From positions 1 through 13,675 of the forward strand of contig CAYUIQ010000235.1 in NCBI GenBank assembly GCA_964444795.1: 13,675 nt of DNA, in the 5' to 3' direction. The notes beneath the pieces are model-generated. The model was not told where the DNA came from, did not search any database, and saw only the letters and a program-made list of their open reading frames with translations. This document shows, piece after piece, positions 1-6,569 of this stretch (positions within the stretch are counted from its first letter, which is position 1; every line of letters begins with the position of its first letter). Position numbers and translations under genes: made by a program. This DNA is from JABMRP01 sp964444795. Its GTDB lineage: Bacteria > Planctomycetota > Planctomycetia > Pirellulales > Thermoguttaceae.

Positions 1-229
1 CTGGCTCCGTCGAGAGATCTGTCTGGAAGGGGGGGGGACGCTTGCCGACGGTGCCTGTTTCCTTTTTCGGACGGACCACCTCCAACGCACTGCCGCACAC
101 GGTGCAAACCACAAAGCAGCAGAGCACCCGGCGGCCGCAGTGAGGACAAAGGACTGTCCCAAAGCGTGCGATGCCTGCAACGATACCCACGAACGCGAAG
201 CCTGCCAGGCTTAGATACAGGGCGGTCAT
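1..229 (-). CDS. Small membrane-anchored zinc-ribbon protein, truncated by window edge
   Basis: An open frame on the minus strand starts with ATG at 229-227 and runs off the left edge after 76 codons. The N-terminus (MTALYLSLAGFAF..) has one hydrophobic span at about residues 4-21. It is followed by two cysteine pairs, CPHC (28-31) and CTVC (42-45), with two more Cys at 37-38, which looks like a rubredoxin/zinc-ribbon-type metal site just inside or outside the membrane. From about residue 53 the composition changes to basic and Pro-rich, and the stretch PKKETGT (54-60) is encoded by a dispersed repeat found elsewhere in the window. A run of nine G bases (plus strand) lies within the frame and could be slippage-prone. 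No good Shine-Dalgarno is visible. The gene lies 35 nt downstream of the PEP-CTERM gene on the same strand, so co-transcription is possible. The family and function are not recognised. Confidence 0.55.
   Translation of the reverse strand, partial: MTALYLSLAGFAFVGIVAGIARFGTVLCPHCGRRVLCCFVVCTVCGSALEVVRPKKETGTVGKRPPPFQTDLSTEP
50..70. repeat. Dispersed GGTGCC...CCTTTTTCGG repeat copy inside a coding frame
   Basis: These 21 bases closely match the reverse complement of 2515-2536, the left arm of the inverted-repeat element upstream of the 5-oxoprolinase gene. Both have GGTGCC at one end and CCTTTTTCGG at the other, and differ by one indel and a few central substitutions. Here the copy is read as RPKKETGT by the minus-strand gene, so the tail of that protein may be repeat-derived. 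Confidence 0.5.
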
Positions 230-264
230 GGCGGAGTACCGGTTGCCGGGTTGTCTGCTCGTGC

Positions 265-1083
265 TCAGGAACGTCGTTGCCTTCGTCGCCAGACAATGAC
301 CAGCCCCATGAGCCCCATGCTCACCAGGGCGGCGAGGGTGGAGGGTTCGGGAATAATCTCGACAATCTGGTCTTGGACGTGATCGTCCACGCCTCCCGAG
401 GGGGCCGACCAGGCCACAATATTGGCTCGCCTCCCCGTTCCAGTGATCGTGCCGAGATAGTCGTTGGCTGTATCCACTTCAGGTTTATTGCCGCTGTCGT
501 AGTCTTTCACGTAGAACTCCCCGTCACCGTTACTCACACTCAGTGAAGAAAGATCTGCCCATTCATCCCAACTCTCGTAGACGATCTCCCAGACCGCGAG
601 CTGGAATCCCACGGCGTTGTCCGGGCTTAACAGAGCATCGTCGATGTTCGCGGCCCAAAGCTCACGGATCGCATTGGCCTTGATATCGCCCATGGGGAAC
701 ATGGTAAGCGTACTGTGCGGCTTCGGCGCGGTCGCCAAAGTGATCTCATCGAAGCTCTCGTTCGTACCGATATACTCTTTCAGGTCGATGCAGAAACCGA
801 CGACCCAGCCGGTTTCGTCGCTGCTCGTGACATTGTCCTGCACGAGTGCCTCGGTTGCGGTATAAGTCCGGTAGTCGTCGTTGGTATTCCCGCCCGTGTG
901 GGATTGGATGTCAAAGGCGAATACCCCGCCCACGAACGAGGGTTCGCTGCTGGTCGTCGGCGTGTGGATCGGGCCCACGCTGTGGCCCATGTTATGCCGG
1001 TGAACCGTTACCGTATCGGCCAACAGACTGGACGTCACGCCCAGCACCAACAACATCACGAGAGTCGCTTGCGTCTTCATCAT
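265..1083 (-). CDS. PEP-CTERM sorted extracellular protein with a putative Cys-Gln thioester domain
   Basis: The start is set at ATG 1083-1081 (a second ATG follows at once) because GAGGAG sits at 1088-1093. An upstream in-frame ATG at 1113 has no such site. This gives 272 residues. An N-terminal signal peptide (MMKTQATLVMLLVLGV.., ending near LLADT) is followed by a 200-residue globular region. The C-terminus has the tripartite PEP-CTERM signal: PEPS at residues 245-248, a hydrophobic span, then WRRRQRRS. Such proteins are normally processed by an exosortase at the cell surface, but no exosortase is in view. Within the globular part are GFCIDL (Cys 98) and FQLAVWEI (Gln 161). These resemble the paired Cys and Q-x-A-[IV]-W motifs of TED/TQXA thioester domains of surface adhesins. 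PEP-CTERM assignment is secure; the thioester domain is inferred from motifs only. Confidence 0.85.
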   Translation of the reverse strand: MMKTQATLVMLLVLGVTSSLLADTVTVHRHNMGHSVGPIHTPTTSSEPSFVGGVFAFDIQSHTGGNTNDDYRTYTATEALVQDNVTSSDETGWVVGFCIDLKEYIGTNESFDEITLATAPKPHSTLTMFPMGDIKANAIRELWAANIDDALLSPDNAVGFQLAVWEIVYESWDEWADLSSLSVSNGDGEFYVKDYDSGNKPEVDTANDYLGTITGTGRRANIVAWSAPSGGVDDHVQDQIVEIIPEPSTLAALVSMGLMGLVIVWRRRQRRS

Positions 1084-1087
1084 AGGT

Positions 1088-1093
1088 CTCCTC
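1088..1093 (-). promoter_or_regulatory. Shine-Dalgarno site of the PEP-CTERM gene
   Basis: On the minus strand GAGGAG is followed by ACCT and then ATGATG. It fixes translation at the internal Met pair (1083 or 1080), not at the upstream ATG at 1113. Confidence 0.65.
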
Positions 1094-1317
1094 ATCTTTG
1101 CGGCGGGAAGCAAGACACCGGTGGCTGTCGGTCAAAGGGAAGCAATAGCCGTTGCGGGTCCCGGCCCATGCCGAGAGACCCACGTTAGCCTGATAGGGGA
1201 CCACGACGATTGCAAGTAACCCCCCCCAAAAAACCCCCAAGATTGCGCGAACCCGCAAGAAAGTTTCGGTCGGGCGCAAATATGCACGAGCGTGAGCGAC
1301 TGGGGCCGAGCGCACGT

Positions 1318-1391
1318 AGCCATTCCAGTTGTCTCCTGTTCTGGGGGAAAAAGTGTTTGTACTCTTCCCACAACGAACAGTTGGAATGGCT
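1318..1391. repeat. 10-bp inverted repeat with a 54-nt spacer
   Basis: AGCCATTCCA at 1318-1327 is perfectly complementary to TGGAATGGCT at 1382-1391, and the flanking bases are partly complementary as well (GTTC near 1338, GAAC near 1374). It may be a long hairpin or a remnant of a mobile element. No function is assigned. Confidence 0.4.
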
Positions 1392-1416
1392 TGATTGATT
1401 TCTTGTCAAAAGAAAC

Positions 1417-1448
1417 CACAGACCAGGGGTCGCACAGACCAGGGGTCG
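1417..1448. repeat. Perfect 16-bp tandem direct repeat, two copies
   Basis: CACAGACCAGGGGTCG occurs twice with no gap (1417-1432 and 1433-1448). Each unit contains the imperfect dyad GACC-AGG-GGTC. A short T-rich run follows. It lies in non-coding DNA between divergent genes. Confidence 0.7.
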
Positions 1449-1673
1449 GGAGTTTTTTTGGGTCCTTCCGCATTTTCCTACCTGCCGTGGTATCACACCA
1501 GAGGCGCCGGGCCCGCGGAGGAAGGGAAACACGCGTCTCCACGATCCCCGCGTCTGGAGCGTGATGCCCCGTCGTTTCGTTGCTTCGTCGGGTGCGGTTG
1601 CATCCGCGGCGCCATGGACCGCAGATTCGGGACCACCCACGGATCCTCAGCCCAACCGCTGTCGAAGCAGAAA

Positions 1674-1702
1674 TTGCCGCCCGGCCGTGTCGATGCTACA
1701 AT
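1674..1702 (+). promoter_or_regulatory. Sigma-70-type promoter for the Cys-module secreted protein
   Basis: TTGCCG (1674-1679) and TACAAT (1697-1702) are separated by 17 bp, matching 4/6 and 5/6 of the housekeeping consensus. This predicts a transcript start near 1709 and a leader of about 77 nt before the ATG at 1786. It is a sequence match only. Confidence 0.45.
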
Positions 1703-1785
1703 GGAGGCTCTGGTGCGGTCGGATCGGGGCGACCGACGTCGGCGTCGCCCCCGGTGCTCGTTTAGGCTGATCAGGAACTCCATTC

Positions 1786-2451
1786 ATGCTCGCGACATTT
1801 TTCACCGTCTGCCGACGTTCCTTCTTGATTTCCGCCGTGGCGGGAATCCTCGCGCCGCGAGTAGCGGTGCAAGCTGCCGATCCCGAGGACGACGACGCGG
1901 CTGGTGATGTGTTTCCCTTGCGGAACTGTCCCGTTTGCGATGTGAAGCTCGGCGGGAGCGACAAGATCACCCGTCAGGAAAACCGGGAACTGCGTGCCTG
2001 CGATCAAGAGTGCCTGGAGGAGCTTCTGGGGGACTACTACAATTTCCTCGAACTGATCGACGAGCAGATTGTCCTGGAACAGACGGACGACTACCCGCTG
2101 GCAACATGCCTGGTCAGCGGCAAGTCGCTTGAGGACAATACCCCGGTGAACGTTGTCTTTCGCAATCGCCTGTTTCGGGTTTGTCGCGAAGACTGCCGGT
2201 ACAAGATCGAGCAGGCGCCGGCGGAGTATTTTGCCAAGCTGAACACGGCCGTCGTGGAGAAACAGAAGGCCGACTATCCGCTTGCGAAGTGCATTGTCAG
2301 CGGCAAGCCGCTCGGCCTCGAGGCCGTCGATCACGTCTGTGCGAACTTGCTGGTGCGTCTGGCCGACGCCAGCCAACTCAACCGCTTCAATGAAAGCCCC
2401 GGGAAGTATTTGGAAGAGCTGCGCAAGTTGCGAGAAAAGGAAAACGCCTAG
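1786..2451 (+). CDS. Tat-type secreted protein with three Cys (YHS-like) modules
   Basis: This 221-residue protein has an N-terminal export signal containing the twin-arginine-like pattern CRRSFLI (residues 9-15) before a hydrophobic stretch, with likely cleavage near VQA-AD (30/31). Three tandem modules follow. Module 1 has CPVC (48-51) and CDQEC (72-76). Module 2 has YPLATCLVSGKSL (103-115) and CREDC (133-137). Module 3 has YPLAKCIVSGKPL (164-176), but its second Cys pair is replaced by a lone C185. Each module ends in a helical P-x-x-Y/F segment (for example APAEYFAKL). The pattern recalls YHS/TRASH-type metal-binding modules, so a periplasmic metal-binding role is plausible but not shown. 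A weak AGGA lies 9 nt before the ATG. The gene appears monocistronic, behind its own promoter and ahead of a repeat element. Confidence 0.75.
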   Translation: MLATFFTVCRRSFLISAVAGILAPRVAVQAADPEDDDAAGDVFPLRNCPVCDVKLGGSDKITRQENRELRACDQECLEELLGDYYNFLELIDEQIVLEQTDDYPLATCLVSGKSLEDNTPVNVVFRNRLFRVCREDCRYKIEQAPAEYFAKLNTAVVEKQKADYPLAKCIVSGKPLGLEAVDHVCANLLVRLADASQLNRFNESPGKYLEELRKLREKENA

Positions 2452-2483
2452 TGGCTTGCTGTCCTTGCGTGGATCTTGAGCCA

Positions 2484-2511
2484 GGGACGGGGGACGGAGA
2501 CGGGACATGGG
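2484..2511 (+). repeat. GGGAC-type simple repeat with four G-runs
   Basis: Four G-runs of three or more (2484-2486, 2489-2493, 2502-2504, 2509-2511) are separated by 2, 8 and 4 bases. This fits a loose G-quadruplex pattern. The unit GGGAC recurs, which suggests a simple repeat just left of the inverted-repeat element. Confidence 0.45.
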
Positions 2512-2605
2512 AGTCCGAAAAAGGGGGACCGGCACCTCACGGCGGACGTTCTTACCAAGATCCGACCGGTTTTGAGTTCGGAGCCAGTCCCCCTTTTTCA
2601 CTCCC
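2509..2605. repeat. 97-bp inverted-repeat (MITE-like) element
   Basis: The left arm (2509-2536) and right arm (2580-2605) are complementary over about 26 positions, with two mismatches and a 2-nt indel. The perfect core is AAAAAGGGGGAC (2518-2529) against its complement at 2587-2598. The interior has no gene. The arm sequence recurs in diverged form at 50-70, so it is a dispersed element and not a unique hairpin. It ends 19 nt before the 5-oxoprolinase start and could supply a terminator for the upstream gene or affect the leader of the downstream one. I could not identify target-site duplications. Confidence 0.65.
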
Positions 2606-2624
2606 GTTTACGGTCTGAGAGACG

Positions 2625-5600
2625 ATGCAATTCTGGATCGACGTCGGCGGAACTTTTACCGATTGTATCGGCCGGCGCGACGGTGGTTCACTCCTGCGCC
2701 ATAAGCTGCTTAGCTCCGGCGCGACCAAGGGAACCGTCGCGCCGGGGTCCGATCCCACGCGCGTGGTCGATCCGGCACGAGCCGTTGACCCCGATGGGTT
2801 CTGGGACGGGTGCTCGTTGCGATGGCTCGACGGCCGGGGCGAAACGATCGCCGAGAGCACCGTGTCGCGGTTCGATCGGGCCGCCGCCACGTTGCATCTG
2901 GAACAGCCCGCTCCGTCACCCGACTCCACCGCCTACGAGTTGCATACCCGATTCGAGGCACCGATTCTGGCCATTCGCTACATGCTCCGGCTGCGGCCCG
3001 ATGAACCGATTCCGCCGGTGGTGGTGCGGCTGGGCACAACCCGTGGGACCAACGCGCTGATTACCCGCCGCGGCGCGAAAACGGCCCTGGTCACCACCCG
3101 GGGGCTGGGCGACGTGCTGGAGATCGGCTACCAGGACCGGCCCCGGCTGTTCGATCTGGCCGTTTACAAACGCGAGCCCTTGTACGCCGCGGTGGTCGAA
3201 ATCGACGCGCGGATCACGCCCGAGGGCCATCTGCTGGCCGAACCCGATCCCGAGGTGATCGAGGCTCAATTGGCCGCCTTGCGCGACCGGGGGATCGAGT
3301 CGCTGGCCGTCTGCCTGCTCCATGCCTACGCCCACGGCGATCACGAGCGGCTTGTCGCACGGGCGGCGCGTCGCGTGGGCTTCGAGGAGATCAGCCTTTC
3401 GCACCAAGTCGCACCGCTGGTGAAAATCGTTTCCCGAGGCGACACGACGGTGATGGACGCCTACCTGAATCCCGTGCTGCGGGCATACGTGGCCCGGCTG
3501 CGGCAATCGCTCGGTTCGGGGCGCTTGCAGATTCTCACTTCGGCCGGCGGGCTGGTCGAGGCCGAGCGGTTCGTAGGCAAGGACAGTATCCTCTCCGGAC
3601 CGGCCGGCGGCGTGGTCGGTTTCGCGCAGGTCGCCCGAGCCGCCGGATTCGAGCGGGCCATCGGGTTCGACATGGGGGGCACGAGCACCGACGTCTCGCG
3701 CTGGGACGGCCGCCACGAGTTGGAATACGAAACGGAAAAGGCCGGCGTGCGCGTGGTGGCCCCGATGATGGCCATCGAGACGGTGGCCGCGGGCGGCGGA
3801 TCGGTTTGCCATTTCGACGGCGTGAAACTGGCCGTGGGGCCCGACAGCGCCGGTGCCCAGCCCGGGCCCGCGTGTTACGGTCGCGGCGGACCGCTGGCCG
3901 TGACCGATCTGAATCTCTTCCAGGGCAAGATTCCCCCCGACCATTTTCCCTTCCCACTCGATCGACAGGCGGTCGAAGCGAAATTGCACGACTTGTGCGA
4001 TGCCGTCGATCGGGCGACCGGTACTCGATACAAACCGCACGAATTGGCCGACGGTTTCCTGCGCGTTGCCAATGCCAATATGGTCAAGGCGATCCGCTCG
4101 ATCTCGATCGCCAAGGGATGCGATCCGCGCCGGTACGTGTTGGTCGCCTTCGGTGGAGCCGCCGGTCAACATGCCTGCGCCGTCGCCCGGGAGTTGGGCA
4201 TCGCCGGGGTGCTCAACCATCCCGATGCGGGCATCCTCAGCGCCTACGGCATCGGTCTGGCCGACGTCGTTCGCCATGCGGCCGAAGGTATCTACCGACC
4301 GTACAGTCCGCAAGCCGTTGCCGAGTTGGCCGAAACGTTCGACCGGCTGACGATCGATCCGCGGCGAGAAGTACAAGACGAAGGCGTGCCGCCGGAGCGG
4401 ATCGAAGTGCGACGCTCATTGGACCTTCGTTACCAAGGGCTCGACGCGTATCTCACCATCGCCGAGCCGGACGCCGACCGCACGTTTGCCGAGGCGTACG
4501 CGGCCGAACATCGCAAACTGTACGGATACACGCACGAAGATCGTCCGCTGGAGATCGTCGCCGCGCGGGTGGAAGTGGTGGGACGTGCGGCTTGTGTGAC
4601 CGCCGAGCCGGGGGAAACGCATGCCCGAGTGCCCGAGCCGCAACGCACCACCGAGGCGTGGTTCGACGCCGCGCCGCATCGCACGGCCGTGTTCGACCGC
4701 CAGTCGTTGCGGCCCGGCGACCGGATCACCGGACCGGCCATTCTCTGCGAACCGCGAGCCACCACGGTCATCGACCCCGGTTGGGAAGCCGAAGTATTGC
4801 CGCGAGGTGAATTGCTGCTGTCCGACATGGAAGGAGCCTCGACCATCACGGCGTCGACCGAGGCCGATCCGGTCATGTTGGAGATCTTCAACAACCAGTT
4901 TGCCGGCATCGCCGAGCAGATGGGGATCACGCTGCGCAATACGTCGGCCAGTGTGAACGTGAAGGAGCGGCTCGACTTCAGTTGCGCGATTTTCACACCC
5001 GGCGGCGATCTGGTCGTCAACGCGCCGCACATTCCCGTCCACCTCGGGGCGATGAGCGAGACGGTTCGCACCATCGCGGCCGAGAATCCCCGGATCGCGC
5101 CCGGCGATGTGTTCGTGACCAACGATCCGTATCGGGGCGGTGCCCACCTGCCCGACGTCACGGTCGTTAGCCCGGTCCACGAGCGGACGACGGGCCGCCT
5201 GCTGTTGTTTACTGCCAGCCGGGCCCATCACGCGGAGATCGGCGGCACGGTTCCCGGTTCGATGCCCCCGTTGTCCACGAATCTGGCACAGGAGGGTGTG
5301 TTGATCGGCAATTTCAAGCTGATCGACCGCGGGTGTTCCCGGTTCGACGCGCTGCGCCGTCTGCTCCAGTCCGCTCCGTATCCCAGTCGCGCGGTCGACG
5401 ACAATCTGGCCGATCTGGCCGCTCAGGTGGCCGCCAACAACCAGGGCGCCGCCGACTTGCAGCGACTGTTCGACCGCTACTCGCTGCCCGTGGTCGAGGC
5501 GTACATGCGGCATATCCAAACGGCCGCCGAGCGGAAAATGCGCGCCGCGCTGACCGCGCTGCCCGACGGCGTGTACCACTTCGCCGATTCGATGGACGAT

Positions 5601-6416
5601 GGCTCGCCAATCGCCGCCACGGTGACGGTGGCCGGCGATCGGGCAACGATCGACTTCTCCGGCACGGCGCCGGTTGTATCGGGCAACTTGAACGCCAATC
5701 GGGCGATTGTCACCGCGGCCGTGATGTACTGCATGCGTTGCCTCATCGACGAAGATGTGCCGATGAACCAGGGGATGCTCGCCCCGATTCGGCTGGTGCT
5801 GCCCGAGTGTATGCTCAACCCGCCGCGCCGCGATCGGCCCGAGGATTGTGCGGCGGTCGTCGGCGGCAACGTCGAAACCTCGCAGCGGGTGGTCGACGTC
5901 TTGCTGGGCGCGTTGAATCTGGCGGCGGCCAGCCAGGGGACGATGAACAACCTGACGTTCGGCGACGCCACGTTCGGCTACTACGAAACGATCTGTGGCG
6001 GCAGCGGCGCCACCGCCGATGCCGACGGGGCCGATGCCGTCCACACCCACATGACCAACACCCGGCTGACCGACCCCGAGGTGATCGAGCGGCGTTACCC
6101 GGTGCGCGTGTTGGAATTCGCCATACGCCGCGGCTCCGGAGGCGCGGGTCGCCATCGCGGCGGCGACGGGGTGGTACGCCGACTGCAATTCCTCCGCAGC
6201 CTGGAAGTCTCGATCCTCTCACAGCGCCGCGGCACGTATCCGCCGTTCGGTCTGGCCGGCGGTCGATCCGGGGCTATTGGGTGCAATACTCTCTGCCGGG
6301 CGGACGGCACCGTGGAGACGCTACCCGGTCGAACGCAATTCACCGCCGGCCCCGGCGACGTGCTCCTCATCGAAACCCCCGGCGGCGGTGGGTTTGGTGG
6401 TAGCGGTCCGTGTTAG
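2625..6416 (+). CDS. 5-oxoprolinase (ATP-dependent), fused HyuA-HyuB subunits
   Basis: At 1263 residues this is full length for the fused hydantoinase/5-oxoprolinase family, whose eukaryotic members hydrolyse 5-oxo-L-proline to glutamate with ATP in the cytosol. The N-terminal HyuA half opens with DVGGTFTD (6-13), the first ATP-phosphate motif. It has a second motif FDMGGTSTD near residue 348, then GGGSVCHFDG, QPGPACYG and FGGAAGQHAC (near 509). The HyuB half starts at about residue 748 (DPVMLEIFNNQ) and contains NVKERLDFSCAIF, APHIPVHLGAM, VTNDPYRGGAHLPD and RGSGGAGRHRGGDGV, ending in TPGGGGFGG. These blocks match mammalian 5-oxoprolinase closely as I recall it. About 60 residues inserted near 45-100 are unusual. 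The ATG at 2625 has only a weak GAGAG upstream. Related members act on hydantoins or other cyclic amides, so the substrate is inferred. Confidence 0.9.
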   Translation: MQFWIDVGGTFTDCIGRRDGGSLLRHKLLSSGATKGTVAPGSDPTRVVDPARAVDPDGFWDGCSLRWLDGRGETIAESTVSRFDRAAATLHLEQPAPSPDSTAYELHTRFEAPILAIRYMLRLRPDEPIPPVVVRLGTTRGTNALITRRGAKTALVTTRGLGDVLEIGYQDRPRLFDLAVYKREPLYAAVVEIDARITPEGHLLAEPDPEVIEAQLAALRDRGIESLAVCLLHAYAHGDHERLVARAARRVGFEEISLSHQVAPLVKIVSRGDTTVMDAYLNPVLRAYVARLRQSLGSGRLQILTSAGGLVEAERFVGKDSILSGPAGGVVGFAQVARAAGFERAIGFDMGGTSTDVSRWDGRHELEYETEKAGVRVVAPMMAIETVAAGGGSVCHFDGVKLAVGPDSAGAQPGPACYGRGGPLAVTDLNLFQGKIPPDHFPFPLDRQAVEAKLHDLCDAVDRATGTRYKPHELADGFLRVANANMVKAIRSISIAKGCDPRRYVLVAFGGAAGQHACAVARELGIAGVLNHPDAGILSAYGIGLADVVRHAAEGIYRPYSPQAVAELAETFDRLTIDPRREVQDEGVPPERIEVRRSLDLRYQGLDAYLTIAEPDADRTFAEAYAAEHRKLYGYTHEDRPLEIVAARVEVVGRAACVTAEPGETHARVPEPQRTTEAWFDAAPHRTAVFDRQSLRPGDRITGPAILCEPRATTVIDPGWEAEVLPRGELLLSDMEGASTITASTEADPVMLEIFNNQFAGIAEQMGITLRNTSASVNVKERLDFSCAIFTPGGDLVVNAPHIPVHLGAMSETVRTIAAENPRIAPGDVFVTNDPYRGGAHLPDVTVVSPVHERTTGRLLLFTASRAHHAEIGGTVPGSMPPLSTNLAQEGVLIGNFKLIDRGCSRFDALRRLLQSAPYPSRAVDDNLADLAAQVAANNQGAADLQRLFDRYSLPVVEAYMRHIQTAAERKMRAALTALPDGVYHFADSMDDGSPIAATVTVAGDRATIDFSGTAPVVSGNLNANRAIVTAAVMYCMRCLIDEDVPMNQGMLAPIRLVLPECMLNPPRRDRPEDCAAVVGGNVETSQRVVDVLLGALNLAAASQGTMNNLTFGDATFGYYETICGGSGATADADGADAVHTHMTNTRLTDPEVIERRYPVRVLEFAIRRGSGGAGRHRGGDGVVRRLQFLRSLEVSILSQRRGTYPPFGLAGGRSGAIGCNTLCRADGTVETLPGRTQFTAGPGDVLLIETPGGGGFGGSGPC

Positions 6417-6470
6417 CCCCGCAGCCGACCGGGCTAACCTGCAACTTCGGGCACCGATTTTTCGCCCCGG

Positions 6471-6490
6471 GGTGACAAGCTGTTGTCACC
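6471..6490. promoter_or_regulatory. Perfect 8-bp hairpin/palindrome after the 5-oxoprolinase gene
   Basis: GGTGACAA (6471-6478) and TTGTCACC (6483-6490) flank a GCTG loop. There is no T-run on either side, so it is not a classical intrinsic terminator. It lies 54 nt after the 5-oxoprolinase stop and about 80 nt before the next start. It could be a transcript 3' hairpin or a dyad operator of the TGACAA...TTGTCA kind. Confidence 0.5.
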
Positions 6491-6554
6491 GTCCCGCTTG
6501 CAACCGGCTCGAATGCGGATTACGATCGGGGAATTGGCCAACTGCCACCAGTAA

Positions 6555-6562
6555 GGGGAGGG
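6555..6562 (+). promoter_or_regulatory. Shine-Dalgarno supporting a GTG start
   Basis: GGGGAGGG precedes the GTG at 6570 with good spacing. The same octamer GGGAGGGC occurs at exactly the same distance before the start of the next, related gene (7362-7369 before ATG 7376). Confidence 0.65.
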
Positions 6563-6569
6563 CAGCGTC

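Larger units (their letters stand above)
1094..1673. other. Gene-poor intergenic stretch
   Basis: I see no convincing gene on either strand. The frames that are open here overlap each other, have no family resemblance and lack ribosome binding sites. The stretch holds a C8-A6-C5 tract (1220-1238), a 10-bp inverted repeat (1318-1327 with 1382-1391) and a perfect 16-bp tandem duplication (1417-1448) followed by a T7 run near 1452-1459. It separates divergently transcribed genes and so must hold the promoter of the PEP-CTERM gene, which I could not place with confidence. Confidence 0.5.

Noticed and set aside
1220..1238. C8-A6-C5 tract as a functional i-motif or quadruplex
   Set aside because: There are only two C-runs, so a four-stranded structure within the tract is not supported.
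1132..1640. Overlapping minus-strand frames in the gene-poor stretch
   Set aside because: They run through homopolymer tracts and the tandem repeat, lack ribosome binding sites and show no domain pattern.
1771..2601. 276-codon minus-strand frame opposite the Cys-module protein
   Set aside because: The plus-strand protein has a signal peptide, internal repeats with conserved Cys, and a promoter. The minus frame starts inside the inverted-repeat element and has none of these.
2916..4376. 486-codon minus-strand frame opposite the HyuA half
   Set aside because: Same reason: an antisense shadow with biased composition and no recognisable family.
4416..6188. 590-codon minus-strand frame opposite the HyuB half
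   Set aside because: The plus strand encodes unmistakable 5-oxoprolinase motifs throughout. The minus frame is His/Arg/Gly-rich low-complexity sequence without a start signal.
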